A stretch of DNA of 64,000 bases from Arachnia propionica (GCF_003859805.1 NZ_RQZG01000008.1:62001-126000), one strand, 5' to 3'; shown: positions 46,250 to 55,010, counted from the first letter of the stretch. Translations and numbers: made by a program. Notes: generated by a model not told the origin, from the sequence alone.

Positions 46250-47316
46250 AGACCATCCTGCTGGCGGGCGCGCTGGCCCTGCTGATCACCCTGTTCGCCA
46301 CACCACGCTTCATCACGTTCCTGACCAGGCGTCAGTACGGGCAGTTCATCCGCGACGACGGGCCGCAGGAACACCTCACGAAACGGGGTACCCCCACGAT
46401 GGGTGGGGTGGTCATCGTCGCCTCCGTCGTGCTGGCCTACACGTTGGCCCACCTGATCCTCTGGCAACCCCCGACCGTCTCCGGGTTGTTGCTGATCGGT
46501 GTCACGGCAGCGATGGGCTTCCTCGGTTTCCTCGACGACTGGGCCAAGATCTCCAAGGAGCGCTCCTTGGGGCTGACCGCCCGTGGCAAACTCATCGGCC
46601 AGTTCCTCATCGGCGGCACGTTCGCGGTGCTGGCCCTCAACTTCCCCGATGAGCGGGGGCTGAGACCCGCCTCACAGTTCATCTCCTTCCTGCGGGACAT
46701 CCCGTGGCTGCACCTGCCGTTCATCCTGGCGGTGGTCTGGATCGTGTTCCTCCTCATGGCCTGGCCGAACGCCACCAATCTCACCGACGGTCTCGACGGT
46801 CTGCTGGCGGGCAGCGCCACACTGGTCTTCGCGGCACTGACCCTGGTCAACATCTGGCAGTTCAACCAGTGGTGCGGCCGCAGTTCCAGCGTCGGCCCGC
46901 TCTGCTACGAGGTGCGGGACCCCTACGACCTCGCGGTGGTGGCCTTCGCGATGGCGGGGTCCTGTTTCGGTTTCCTGTGGTGGAACGCGAAGCCCGCGAG
47001 GATCTTCATGGGGGACACCGGCTCGATGGCCATCGGAGCGGCACTGGCCGGTCTGTCGATCCTGACCCGGACCGAGTTGCTGATGGTGGTGCTGGGCTTC
47101 CTGTTCGTCATGGAGGCGGGGTCGGTGGCGCTCCAGGTGGGCTACTTCAAGCTGACCAAGGGCAAGCGCATCTTCAAGATGTCACCGATCCATCACCACT
47201 TCGAGCTGCTCGGGTGGGCCGAGGTGACGGTGGTGATCCGGTTCTGGATCATCTGTGGGCTCTGTGTGGCCACTGCCATCGGGCTGTTCTACACCGAGTG
47301 GGTGACGGGACAGTGA
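46246..47316 (+). CDS. mraY: Phospho-MurNAc-pentapeptide transferase MraY
   Basis: The 356-residue integral membrane enzyme of about ten helices transfers phospho-MurNAc-pentapeptide to undecaprenyl phosphate, forming lipid I. Signatures are GTPTMGGVVI, GFLDDWAKISKERSLGLTARGK, the catalytic Asp loop WPNATNLTDGLDGL, AKPARIFMGDTGSMAIG and the His-rich MSPIHHHFELLGW. The GTG start overlaps the murF stop and its own stop overlaps the murD-like gene. Confidence 0.97.
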   Translation: MKTILLAGALALLITLFATPRFITFLTRRQYGQFIRDDGPQEHLTKRGTPTMGGVVIVASVVLAYTLAHLILWQPPTVSGLLLIGVTAAMGFLGFLDDWAKISKERSLGLTARGKLIGQFLIGGTFAVLALNFPDERGLRPASQFISFLRDIPWLHLPFILAVVWIVFLLMAWPNATNLTDGLDGLLAGSATLVFAALTLVNIWQFNQWCGRSSSVGPLCYEVRDPYDLAVVAFAMAGSCFGFLWWNAKPARIFMGDTGSMAIGAALAGLSILTRTELLMVVLGFLFVMEAGSVALQVGYFKLTKGKRIFKMSPIHHHFELLGWAEVTVVIRFWIICGLCVATAIGLFYTEWVTGQ

Positions 47317-48242
47317 GCGGTCGGCTCGACGGCAGGCACGCCGTGGTGGCTGGACTCGGTCTCTCCGGCATGGCCGCCGCCGATGCCCTGATCGCACTGG
47401 GGGCCGAGGTCACGGTGCTCGACGACGACCCCGGGCTCACGGATCGGGCCGGGCTTCTGGAGTCCCTGGACGCGACGGTTCGGCTCGGGGTGGGGGCCAC
47501 GGCCCGGCTGCCCGAGGAGTGCGATCTGCTGGTGCTCTCGACGGGCTGGAGCGGCACCGAGCCGCTGGCGGTCGAGGCCGCCGGGCGCGGTGTGGCGGTG
47601 TGGAGTGAGGTGGAGCTGGCCTGGCGGCTCCACTCGTTGGGTGCGACGGTGCCCTGGGTGGGGGTCGCAGGAGAGCGGGACCGGGTCGAGGTGGCCCGGC
47701 TGGTGACGGCGATGCTGAGTGCCGGGGGACTGCGGGTGGCCGAGGCCGGATCGTGCGGCCGCCCAGTGGTCGAGGCCGTCCTCGACGACGCCCCGCGTGA
47801 CGTGATCGTCGTCGAGCTGTCCGCCGCGCAGCTGCGGGGTGTGGAGAGCATGGCCCTGCACTCGGCGGTGGTGCTGGCCTCAGGGAGCGACGACGCCGAC
47901 CTGGCCCGCTGCTACGAGCGGGTCACCCATGCCTGCGTGTACAACGTCGAGGACCCCGCCACCGAGGACATGGTGGCCGAGGCGGAGGTGACCGAGGGGG
48001 CGCGCGCCATCGGGTTCACCACGGCGATCCCGGCCATCTCGATGGTCGGCGTGGTCGATGACCTCATCGTGGATCGCGCCTTCGTGGCGCAGCGCCACAG
48101 CTCCGCGCTGGAGCTGGCCAAGGTCGATCAGGCCGGTGGCCGGGTCGCCCAGGCCGCAGCCGCGGCGGCCCTGGCCAGGAGCCTCAAGGTCCCCGCCCAG
48201 GCGGTGGCGGCTGGGCTGCGGGCCGTGAACGACCGGGACTGA
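47313..48242 (+). CDS. murD: Degenerate, truncated MurD homologue (309 aa)
   Basis: Position and sequence identify a MurD relative: domain 1 (HAVVAGLGLSGMAAADALIALG, ELAWRLHS) is intact and many domain 2 segments are recognisable (VVELSAAQL, ACVYNVEDPATEDMV, RAIGFTTAIP, LIVDRAFV). The ATP loop expected as TGTNGKTTT reads AGERDRVEV (residues 119-127), with no GK[ST]. The central NxxxDHLD element is replaced by SGSDDADL. The protein stops after GLRAVNDRD, where domain 3 (about 130-150 residues) should begin. Full-length MurD is about 450-480 residues. It is therefore unlikely to ligate D-glutamate. The frame has no internal stop, so it may survive as a non-catalytic protein. GTG 47313 overlaps the mraY stop. 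Confidence 0.85.
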   Translation: MSGRLDGRHAVVAGLGLSGMAAADALIALGAEVTVLDDDPGLTDRAGLLESLDATVRLGVGATARLPEECDLLVLSTGWSGTEPLAVEAAGRGVAVWSEVELAWRLHSLGATVPWVGVAGERDRVEVARLVTAMLSAGGLRVAEAGSCGRPVVEAVLDDAPRDVIVVELSAAQLRGVESMALHSAVVLASGSDDADLARCYERVTHACVYNVEDPATEDMVAEAEVTEGARAIGFTTAIPAISMVGVVDDLIVDRAFVAQRHSSALELAKVDQAGGRVAQAAAAAALARSLKVPAQAVAAGLRAVNDRD

Positions 48243-48646
48243 CCGGTGGAGGGCGCGCGAGCAGGGCTCGCAGCGTCGTTTCGGGACCACCCGGGCCATG
48301 TCCGCGCCCCCACCCGGTCCCACTGGTCGTGAATCGTCGCTTTTGCGTCACTTCGGGACCACTCTGCCCCAGTGGTCGCGAACGGATTCCGCTGGAGCAG
48401 TGGTCCAGGTCCTCTTAGGTGGGCACGAATCGCCGTTCTGCTTGTCCCAGACCCCTGGTGAAACGTTCCAAGCACAGGCAACCCGCCAGTTCGGGCGCGC
48501 TCCTGTTCGCGCAGCCTCTTGGCAGTGATTGACCGACACGCGGGCCGCCTCCACCCCATTGCCCGCTTCAGCCACGAACATGGTGGGTGGACGGGCCGCG
48601 GGGCGCCGTTTCGTCCGTCTTCCCCGTCAGCGCCTCGAGGAGTGAG
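48243..48646. other. Non-coding gap with palindromic repeats inside the dcw operon
   Basis: This 404-bp stretch separates the shortened murD from ftsW, in a cluster where genes otherwise overlap by 4 nt. It has no convincing reading frame. It contains two related units, at 48280-48333 and 48352-48382, each beginning TTCGGGACCAC and ending CASTGGTCGYGAA. The second folds into a 7-bp hairpin. The ftsW promoter or ribosome-access region may be in its last 60 bp (CGAGGAGTGAG before the ATG). Confidence 0.75.
48280..48382. repeat. Two diverged copies of a REP-like palindromic unit
   Basis: Unit A spans 48280-48333 and unit B 48352-48382. Both have TTCGGGACCAC at one end and CACTGGTCGTGAA or CAGTGGTCGCGAA at the other. 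In unit B GACCACT (48357-48363) pairs perfectly with AGTGGTC (48371-48377) around a 7-nt loop. The design resembles intergenic palindromic repeats. Confidence 0.55.
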
Positions 48647-49876
48647 ATGTCCAGCACCTCAGTGACGGCACCACCGCCCGGTTCCCTGGTGCGCAGCTTC
48701 ACCCGTTCCCCGATGGCGGATCACCACCTCATCATCTTCGCCACGGGCATCCTCACCGCCATCGGCACCATGATGGTGCTGTCCTCGAGCGCGGTGATCG
48801 CGCTGTCACAGGGGGAGTCACCGTACTACTTCGTGATCCGCCAGCTGCTGTTCCTCGCGGTCTCCCTGGTCGTGCTCATCCCGATCAGCAGGATGAGGCC
48901 GGATCTGCTGCGTCGGCTCGGCACCGTCGGCTGGATCCTCGCCTTCGTGGGGCTGGCCCTGGTCCAGACCCCCCTGGGGTTCGAGATCTACGGGAACCGG
49001 AACTGGATCAGGGTGGGCACACTGTTGACCATCCAGCCCTCCGAGTTCGCCAAGCTCGGCCTGGTGATCTGGGGGGCATCGGTGTTCCACGTCAAGCGCC
49101 GCAAGCTGCACCGACCCATGGATCTGTTCATCCCCTTCGCCCCGGGCGCGTTGGTCCTGCTCGTCCTCATCCTCATCGGCAAGGACCTCGGCACCGGTCT
49201 GGTCTTCGGGGCCATCATCTTCTGCCTGCTGTTCTTCGTCGGTACCCCGTTGCGCATCCTCGCCCCGGTGGGGCTCACCGTCATCGGTGTGGTGACCCTC
49301 CTGATCATGGGATCCCCGAGCCGCAGGGCGCGTTTCATGATCTTCTTCGACCCCCAGTCGAACGCCGACCTGGCCTCCCAGCCGATGGCCGCACTCTACG
49401 CCCTGGCCTCCGGCGGTTGGTGGGGGCTGGGGCTCGGGGCCAGCAAGCAGAAGTGGGGCGGCCTCAAGGAAGGGGCCCACACCGACTTCGTGTTCGCCGT
49501 GCTCGGGGAGGAGCTCGGCCTCTTCGGCGTGCTGCTGGTGCTCGGCCTGTTCGCACTTCTGGCGCGCAGTGGTTTCCAGGTGGCGCTCCAGTCCGACAAG
49601 ATGTTCAATCGACTCGTCGCGGCGGGGATCACCAGCTGGTTCCTGCTCCAGGCCCTGGTCAACATCATGGTGGTCATGAACCTGCTCCCCGTCCTCGGCG
49701 TGCCGTTGCCCTTCATCTCCTCGGGAGGATCAGCCCTCATGTCCAACCTCATGGCGGTCGGTGTCCTGCTGGCCTGTGCCCGTGACACACCGCGGGCCCG
49801 CGCCCACCTCGCAAGCCGCAAGAAGGCCCCGGGGCCCCGGATGACCAGTGTGCTGGCGGCAGGGGCGGACTCGTGA
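48647..49876 (+). CDS. ftsW: Septal SEDS glycosyltransferase FtsW
   Basis: The 409-residue ten-helix SEDS protein polymerises lipid II at the septum with FtsI. Family motifs include SSSAVIALSQGESPYYFVIRQ, EIYGNRNWIRVGTLLTIQPSEFAKLG, GKDLGTGLVFG, GGWWGLGLGASKQKWGGLKEGAHTDFVFAVLGEELG and the C-terminal LPVLGVPLPFISSGGSALMSN. The catalytic Asp is in the AHTDFVFA/EELG region. The ATG at 48647 follows GAGGAGTGAG. It starts a second block of overlapping genes after the 404-bp gap, and its stop overlaps murG. Confidence 0.96.
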   Translation: MSSTSVTAPPPGSLVRSFTRSPMADHHLIIFATGILTAIGTMMVLSSSAVIALSQGESPYYFVIRQLLFLAVSLVVLIPISRMRPDLLRRLGTVGWILAFVGLALVQTPLGFEIYGNRNWIRVGTLLTIQPSEFAKLGLVIWGASVFHVKRRKLHRPMDLFIPFAPGALVLLVLILIGKDLGTGLVFGAIIFCLLFFVGTPLRILAPVGLTVIGVVTLLIMGSPSRRARFMIFFDPQSNADLASQPMAALYALASGGWWGLGLGASKQKWGGLKEGAHTDFVFAVLGEELGLFGVLLVLGLFALLARSGFQVALQSDKMFNRLVAAGITSWFLLQALVNIMVVMNLLPVLGVPLPFISSGGSALMSNLMAVGVLLACARDTPRARAHLASRKKAPGPRMTSVLAAGADS

Positions 49877-50970
49877 CCCGGGTGGTGCTGGCCGGTGGCG
49901 GGACGGCCGGACACACCTCACCGCTGATCGCGACGGCGCAGGCGCTGCAGGACCTGGATCCTCAGGTGGAGATCACCTGCATCGGCACCGCGAAGGGGCT
50001 GGAGACCAAGGTGATCCCCCGGGCCGGGCTGTCGTTGGAGCTGATCCGTCCCGTCCCCTTGCCACGCACCCTGAACCTGGACCTGGTGAAACTTCCCTGG
50101 AACCTCGTGCAGTCGGTGCGTGAGGCGCGGGCGATCCTCCGCAGGGCCAGAGCCGAGGTGCTGGTGGGTTTCGGTGGTTACGTCTCGATCCCCGCCTACC
50201 TGGCTGCACGGACCATGCGGGTCCCGGTGTGCGTGCACGAGGCCAACCGGGTGGTGGGAGTCGCGAACAAGGTGGCGGCACGGTTCGCCCGGTTCACCGG
50301 TTACACCTTCCCTGAGACGAGGATCCGGGGTGGGGTCAGGATCGGGATGCCGATCAACCGCTCGATCACCTCCCCGGCGATCAGTCGGCAGGAGGCCAGG
50401 CAGCGCTTCGGTCTCGACGTCGAGCGTCCGACACTGCTTGTCAGCGGTGGTTCCCAGGGAGCACGCGCCATCAACGAGGCGGTGATGGCGGCGGTCCCGG
50501 ACCTGCTCGGGAAGGGGATCCAGGTCCTCCACGTCCTGGGCGGCAAGAACTTCACTGAGCGCGATGTCGTCATCACGGACCCCTCCGGTGCGCGCTACGT
50601 GCCGGTCGCCTACGTCGACGACATGGTCGAGGCCTACATGGCGGCTGATCTGATGGTTGGTCGGGCGGGGGCCGGAACCGTCATGGAGACCGCCGTGCTG
50701 GGCCTGCCCGTCGTGTTCGTCCCTCTGCCGTGGGGCAACGGGGAACAGGCCAGGAACGCCGCCGGTCTGGTGGCCGACGGGGCCGGCATCATGCTGCCGG
50801 AGGCCGAACTCGGCGCGGCTAGACTCGTGGAGGTGGTCGTGCCGGTGATCACCGACCCGAAGGAGCTCACCCGAATGGGTGAACTCGCCCGACCACACTC
50901 CCCGGCCGATGCCGCCGATGTCCTGGCCCGGAAGGCACTCCTGGCCGCGTCAAGAGAAGAGGAAAAGTGA
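49873..50970 (+). CDS. murG: Lipid II synthase MurG (UDP-GlcNAc transferase)
   Basis: The 365-residue GT-B glycosyltransferase adds GlcNAc to lipid I on the inner membrane face. Motifs are the first glycine loop VVLAGGGTAGHTSPLIATAQ, VGFGGYVSIPAYLAAR, CVHEANRVVGVANK, LLVSGGSQGARAINEAV, and the donor-binding segment VGRAGAGTVMETAVLGLPVVFVPLPW followed by NGEQARNAAGL. Length is standard. GTG start and stop are 4-nt overlaps with ftsW and murC. Confidence 0.96.
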   Translation: MTRVVLAGGGTAGHTSPLIATAQALQDLDPQVEITCIGTAKGLETKVIPRAGLSLELIRPVPLPRTLNLDLVKLPWNLVQSVREARAILRRARAEVLVGFGGYVSIPAYLAARTMRVPVCVHEANRVVGVANKVAARFARFTGYTFPETRIRGGVRIGMPINRSITSPAISRQEARQRFGLDVERPTLLVSGGSQGARAINEAVMAAVPDLLGKGIQVLHVLGGKNFTERDVVITDPSGARYVPVAYVDDMVEAYMAADLMVGRAGAGTVMETAVLGLPVVFVPLPWGNGEQARNAAGLVADGAGIMLPEAELGAARLVEVVVPVITDPKELTRMGELARPHSPADAADVLARKALLAASREEEK

Positions 50971-52418
50971 CCCTGCTGAACCCGATCGAGGTCGTTCCCG
51001 CCACCGAGGTTGGCCCTGTCCACTTCATCGCGGTCGGGGGCTCAGGCATGAGTGGGGTCGCCCACCTCTACGCCGAGCTCGGCATCCCGACCAGTGGGTC
51101 GGACCGATCCGACTCCTCCACCCTCCAGGCACTGCGGCGCGTCGGCGTCACCTGCCACGTCGGCCACGACGCCGCTCAGCTGGGTGACGCCCGGACCGTC
51201 GTCATCTCGTCGGCGATCAGGGAGGACAACGTCGAGCTGGCCGAGGCACGTCGTCGTGGGCTCCGGGTGTGGCACCGCTCGGCAGCGCTGGCCGCACTCA
51301 TGATGGGCAAGCAGGGGGTGGCGGTCGCAGGCACCCACGGCAAGACCACCACCACGGCCATGACGGCGGTCATGCTGAGTGAGGCGGGTGCTGACCCGAG
51401 TTACGTGATCGGTGGGCCGTTGTCCACCACGGGGGTCAGTGCGGCCGTCGGAGAGGGTGAGGCCTTCGTGGTCGAGGCCGACGAGTCGGACGGCTCGTTC
51501 ATGCAGTACCCCACGAGGATCGCGGTCATCACCAACATCGAGGCGGATCACCTGGTCAACTGGGGCACGCCGGAGGCCTATGCCGCCGGCTTCCACACCT
51601 TCGCGACCCAGCCCGAGGTGGCCTGGGTGGTCATCAACGTCGACGACGAGGGCTCCAGGACCCTGGCCGATCAGCTCGCCGCCGAGGGCCGCCGGGTCGT
51701 GCGTTACGGCGAGGCGGAGGATGCCGACGTGCGGATCAGCGACGTCAGGCCCTCGGGCAACGGGGTGACGGCCATCCTGACCGCCCGTGACGCCGCTGGG
51801 CCGATCACGTTGCAGGTGCCCGGCAACCACAACCTGGCCAATGCCTCCGCGGCCTACGCGGTGGGGCGGATCCTCGGTCTCGACCATGACGCGGCGGTCG
51901 AGGCCCTCGGCCGGTTCGAGGGAACCCTGCGCCGATTCCAGCTCATCACGGACACGGCCGGGATCCGGGTCTACGACGACTACGCGCACCACCCGACGGA
52001 GATCCGGGCGGCGCTGAGTGCTGCCCGTCGCGCCACGGAGGCCGGCAACGAGGCCACGGGACTGCCCGGGCGGCTCATCGCCTGCTTCCAGCCCCACCTG
52101 TACTCACGGACCGTGGACTTCGCCGACGAGTTCGGTGAGGTGATGACGTTGGCGGACATCGCCGTCATCAACGACGTGTGTGGTGCCCGGGAGGACCCGA
52201 TCCCCGGTGTCACCGGAGAACTCGTGGTGGACGCGGCCAGGAGGCACGGGGCGAAGGACGTGGTCTACGTGGTCGACAAGTACGACCTGCCCGCCGCCCT
52301 CAACGAGATCGCCCGTCCCGGCGACCTCATCATCACCCTCGGGTGCGGCGATGTCACCATCGTCGGGCCGTTGCTGGCCCCGTTGCTGGCGGAACGCCCG
52401 GAGGCGCAGCCCAGGTGA
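50967..52418 (+). CDS. murC: UDP-MurNAc--L-alanine ligase MurC
   Basis: The 483-residue ligase attaches the first stem residue, L-alanine, to UDP-MurNAc. Domain 1 has HFIAVGGSGMSGVAHLYAELG; the ATP loop AGTHGKTTTT is at residues 121-130; EADESDGSFMQYPTRIAVITNIEADHL and PGNHNLANASAAYAVG follow; domain 3 shows YDDYAHHPTEIRAALSAAR and FQPHLYSRT. All three domains are complete, in contrast to the MurD homologue in the same cluster. It overlaps murG and ftsQ by 4 nt. Confidence 0.96.
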   Translation: MTLLNPIEVVPATEVGPVHFIAVGGSGMSGVAHLYAELGIPTSGSDRSDSSTLQALRRVGVTCHVGHDAAQLGDARTVVISSAIREDNVELAEARRRGLRVWHRSAALAALMMGKQGVAVAGTHGKTTTTAMTAVMLSEAGADPSYVIGGPLSTTGVSAAVGEGEAFVVEADESDGSFMQYPTRIAVITNIEADHLVNWGTPEAYAAGFHTFATQPEVAWVVINVDDEGSRTLADQLAAEGRRVVRYGEAEDADVRISDVRPSGNGVTAILTARDAAGPITLQVPGNHNLANASAAYAVGRILGLDHDAAVEALGRFEGTLRRFQLITDTAGIRVYDDYAHHPTEIRAALSAARRATEAGNEATGLPGRLIACFQPHLYSRTVDFADEFGEVMTLADIAVINDVCGAREDPIPGVTGELVVDAARRHGAKDVVYVVDKYDLPAALNEIARPGDLIITLGCGDVTIVGPLLAPLLAERPEAQPR

Positions 52419-53140
52419 GCAGCACACCAGGCAGGCTCGCCCCGGCCCGACGGAGCCGGTCGCGACGGCAACGGCTGACCCGGACGATTGTGCTCGCTCT
52501 GGCCGTGCTGCTGCTGGTCCTGAGCGGGGTGGCCACCTGGCTGTTCGGTTTCTCCTCGGTCTTCGCCACCACGCAGGTGGTGGTCTCGGGCACCTCCCTG
52601 CTCAGCGAGGACGAGGTCGTCGGGGCCGCCCGGGTGGAGTTGGGGCGTCCCCTGGCGGTGCAGGATCTCCAGGGGATCAGGTCCCGGGTGGCCGAGTCGT
52701 TGCCCGCGGTTCGTGAGGTGGAGGTGAAACGCCGGTTCCCCCACACCGTGGAGATCCTGGTGACCGAACGTGAACTGTCCTACCTGTGGACCGATGACGG
52801 GGTGTTGCGCTGGGTCGATGCCGAAGGGGTCGTCTACCACGAGGGCGGGGACGTGCCCGCGGGGACGGTGGCCGCGCAGGTGCAGGGTGAGGTCGACCAG
52901 CGGCTGCTGCGGGACGTGGCGACGGTGGTCGGGGCCGCCACCCCGGTGCTGGGGGAGCGTGTCACCCTGGTCAGTGCGCAGGCGGTGGACCAGATCGAGA
53001 TCAGGCTCGACGACGGCGATTCCGTGGTGTGGGGCAGCGCTGACCAGTCGGACATGAAGGCCCAGGTGCTGGCCGTGCTGCTCAGTGTCGACGCCACCGT
53101 CTACGACGTCTCGGCCCCGGGTGCCCCCACCACGCGATGA
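52415..53140 (+). CDS. ftsQ: Cell division protein FtsQ/DivIB
   Basis: The 241-residue bitopic protein has an Arg-rich cytoplasmic N-terminus (residues 1-26), one transmembrane helix (TIVLALAVLLLVLSGVATWLF), a POTRA domain (FATTQVVVSGTSLLSEDEVVGAA, VAESLPAVREVEVKRRFPHTVEILVTER) and the FtsQ beta domain with WTDDGVLRWVDAEGVVY. It anchors FtsL/FtsB at the septum. The GTG at 52415 overlaps the murC stop and gives a normal-length N-terminus. It ends 128 nt before ftsZ, a gap with hairpins. Confidence 0.93.
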   Translation: MSSTPGRLAPARRSRSRRQRLTRTIVLALAVLLLVLSGVATWLFGFSSVFATTQVVVSGTSLLSEDEVVGAARVELGRPLAVQDLQGIRSRVAESLPAVREVEVKRRFPHTVEILVTERELSYLWTDDGVLRWVDAEGVVYHEGGDVPAGTVAAQVQGEVDQRLLRDVATVVGAATPVLGERVTLVSAQAVDQIEIRLDDGDSVVWGSADQSDMKAQVLAVLLSVDATVYDVSAPGAPTTR

Positions 53141-53160
53141 GGATGCCCTCAGGGGCAAAC

Positions 53161-53179
53161 CCTCAACCTTGGGTTGAGG
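53161..53179 (+). terminator. Hairpin between ftsQ and ftsZ (attenuator or terminator)
   Basis: CCTCAACC (53161-53168) and GGTTGAGG (53172-53179) form a perfect 8-bp stem with a 3-nt loop, followed by TGTTTT. A second small hairpin with 5-bp arms (TGCCC/GGGCA) lies just upstream, at about 53144-53157. Together they could end much of the upstream dcw transcript. Confidence 0.5.
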
Positions 53180-53207
53180 TGTTTTCGGCCAGAACACGGC
53201 ATGGCTG

Positions 53208-53237
53208 TTGGAACAACCGCGGAAGGGCCCCTAGCCT
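53208..53237 (+). promoter_or_regulatory. Candidate ftsZ promoter
   Basis: TTGGAA (53208-53213) and TAGCCT (53232-53237) are spaced 18 nt apart, downstream of the hairpin and about 31 nt before the preferred ftsZ ATG. An own promoter for ftsZ is common in actinobacteria. Confidence 0.4.
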
Positions 53238-53268
53238 ACTTTCGACTACTAAGTGAGGAATGGCGGTC

Positions 53269-54420
53269 ATGGCAAGCGCATCTCAGAACTACCTGGCAGT
53301 TATCAAGGTCGTCGGTGTCGGCGGCGGCGGGGTCAACGCCGTCAACCGGATGATCGAGGCGGGGCTGCGAGGGGTCGAGTTCATCGCGGTCAACACCGAT
53401 GCGCAGGCACTGCTGATGTCGGATGCCGATGTCAAGCTGGACATCGGTCGCGAGTCGACCCGTGGACTGGGTGCCGGGGCCGACCCCGCGAAGGGACGTC
53501 AGGCCGCGGAGGAGCACGCCGAGGAGATCGAGGACGCCCTCAAGGGGGCCGACATGATCTTCGTCACCGCGGGTGAGGGGGGTGGCACCGGAACCGGGGC
53601 GGCGCCCATCGTGGCGAAGATCGCCCGTTCGCTTGGAGCCCTGACCATCGGTGTGGTGACCCGTCCCTTCTCCTTCGAGGGACGTCGACGTGCCACCCAG
53701 GCCGACTCCGGCATCGAGCAGCTGCGCGAGGAGGTCGACACCCTCATCGTCATCCCCAACGACAAGCTGCTCCAGATGACCGACCACCAGATCGCCATCG
53801 TCGACGCCTTCAAGCAGGCCGACCAGGTGTTGATGCAGGGTGTCTCGGGCATCACCGACCTCATCACCACGCCGGGTCTGATCAACCTCGACTTCGCCGA
53901 TGTCAAGTCGATCATGAGCCAGGCAGGCTCCGCCCTGATGGGCATCGGTTCCGCCCGTGGCGAGGACCGGGCGAGGGCCGCTGCGGAGATGGCCATCAGC
54001 TCCCCGTTGCTGGAGGCCAGCATCGATGGTGCCCACGGCGTGCTGCTGTCCATCGCCGGTGGGTCCGACCTCGGGCTGTTCGAGGTCTCGGCCGCCGCGC
54101 AGCTCATCGAGGAGGCCGCCCACGACGAGGCCAACATCATCTTCGGCACCGTCATCGACGATGCCCTGGGTGACGAGGTGCGGGTCACGGTCATCGCGGC
54201 CGGGTTCGACGGTGGCACCCCGCACCACACCCGCCTGCCCCGGGTGGAGCACACCCGCGGGCAGCAGCGCACCCCGGCGGCACCTCCCGTCGCCCCGGCA
54301 CCGGTGGCGCCCCGCGCACCCCAGGCCGCGCCGATGCCGTCCGCGCGTCCCGAGCCGCAGCCGCGCCCTGCACCCAGGATCGATGACGACGAGCTGGATG
54401 TTCCCGACTTCATGAAGTGA
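53269..54420 (+). CDS. ftsZ: Cell division GTPase FtsZ
   Basis: The 383-residue tubulin homologue forms the Z-ring. GTP-binding elements are [18 protein letters not shown], the tubulin signature GGGTGTG (residues 104-110), NTDAQAL and [10 protein letters not shown]; the T7 synergy loop is [13 protein letters not shown] Pro/Ala-rich linker leads to the C-terminal peptide [11 protein letters not shown], the SepF-binding tail. ATG 53269 is preferred: GAGGA lies 9 nt upstream, whereas for ATG 53260 the same sequence abuts the codon. In contrast to many actinobacteria, sepF follows directly, without pgeF and yggS. Confidence 0.97.
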   Translation: MASASQNYLAVIKVVGVGGGGVNAVNRMIEAGLRGVEFIAVNTDAQALLMSDADVKLDIGRESTRGLGAGADPAKGRQAAEEHAEEIEDALKGADMIFVTAGEGGGTGTGAAPIVAKIARSLGALTIGVVTRPFSFEGRRRATQADSGIEQLREEVDTLIVIPNDKLLQMTDHQIAIVDAFKQADQVLMQGVSGITDLITTPGLINLDFADVKSIMSQAGSALMGIGSARGEDRARAAAEMAISSPLLEASIDGAHGVLLSIAGGSDLGLFEVSAAAQLIEEAAHDEANIIFGTVIDDALGDEVRVTVIAAGFDGGTPHHTRLPRVEHTRGQQRTPAAPPVAPAPVAPRAPQAAPMPSARPEPQPRPAPRIDDDELDVPDFMK

Positions 54421-54500
54421 CGGCGTGTCGGCTCCGTCAAAACGGTGCCGCCCCTTCGGCACCGGGTAGTCTTCTTCCGAGACGAAAGGGAGGGAGACAC

Positions 54501-55007
54501 GTGGGCGTTCGCAAGATTGCCGAGTGGATGGGCCTCGTCGAGGACGGTCGTTACAACGACGTCAGGGACGAGTTCTCCGAGGAGTACGTGGCCGAGGAGT
54601 ACGAGGAGTACGAGCCCTCCGAGGCCAAGCCGGTCTCGCGCTCCGTGCAACGCCGTCCCCAGGCACAGCCTCAGACCCAGTCACAACCCGTGGTCACCGA
54701 GACCCCCAGCACCCCCCAGGTGGCAGACATCAGCCGAATCGTCAGCGTCCGTCCGCGCAGCTACAACGAGGCCCGCGCCATCGGTGAGAACTTCCGCGAC
54801 GGCATTCCGGTCATCATGAACCTCTCCGACATGGAGCCGGGGGAGGACAAGCGTCTCGTCGACTTCGCCGCGGGTCTCATCTTCGGTCTGCGCGGCAACA
54901 TCGAGCGCGTCTCCAGCCAGGTCTTCCTGCTGTGCCCCCACAACTTGGTGGTGGGGCCGGAGGACAAGGAACGTCTCGCCACCGGCGGCTTCTTCAACCA
55001 GAGCTGA
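54501..55007 (+). CDS. sepF: Cell division protein SepF
   Basis: The 168-residue FtsZ membrane anchor has a short N-terminal amphipathic helix (VRKIAEWMGLVEDG), an acidic and Gln/Pro-rich linker, and the SepF core: VSVRPRSYNEARAIGENFRDGIPVIMNL, RLVDFAAGLIFGLRGNIERVSSQVFLL. The GTG at 54501 follows AAAGGGAGGGAG and restores the membrane-binding helix. The core is complete, and the gene lies 80 nt after ftsZ. Confidence 0.94.
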   Translation: MGVRKIAEWMGLVEDGRYNDVRDEFSEEYVAEEYEEYEPSEAKPVSRSVQRRPQAQPQTQSQPVVTETPSTPQVADISRIVSVRPRSYNEARAIGENFRDGIPVIMNLSDMEPGEDKRLVDFAAGLIFGLRGNIERVSSQVFLLCPHNLVVGPEDKERLATGGFFNQS

Positions 55008-55010
55008 CCG

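Noticed and set aside
48243-48646. Remnant of the MurD C-terminal domain in the gap
   Set aside because: Translations contain stops and only a few chance similarities (such as FRDHPGH); no run of domain 3 motifs was found.
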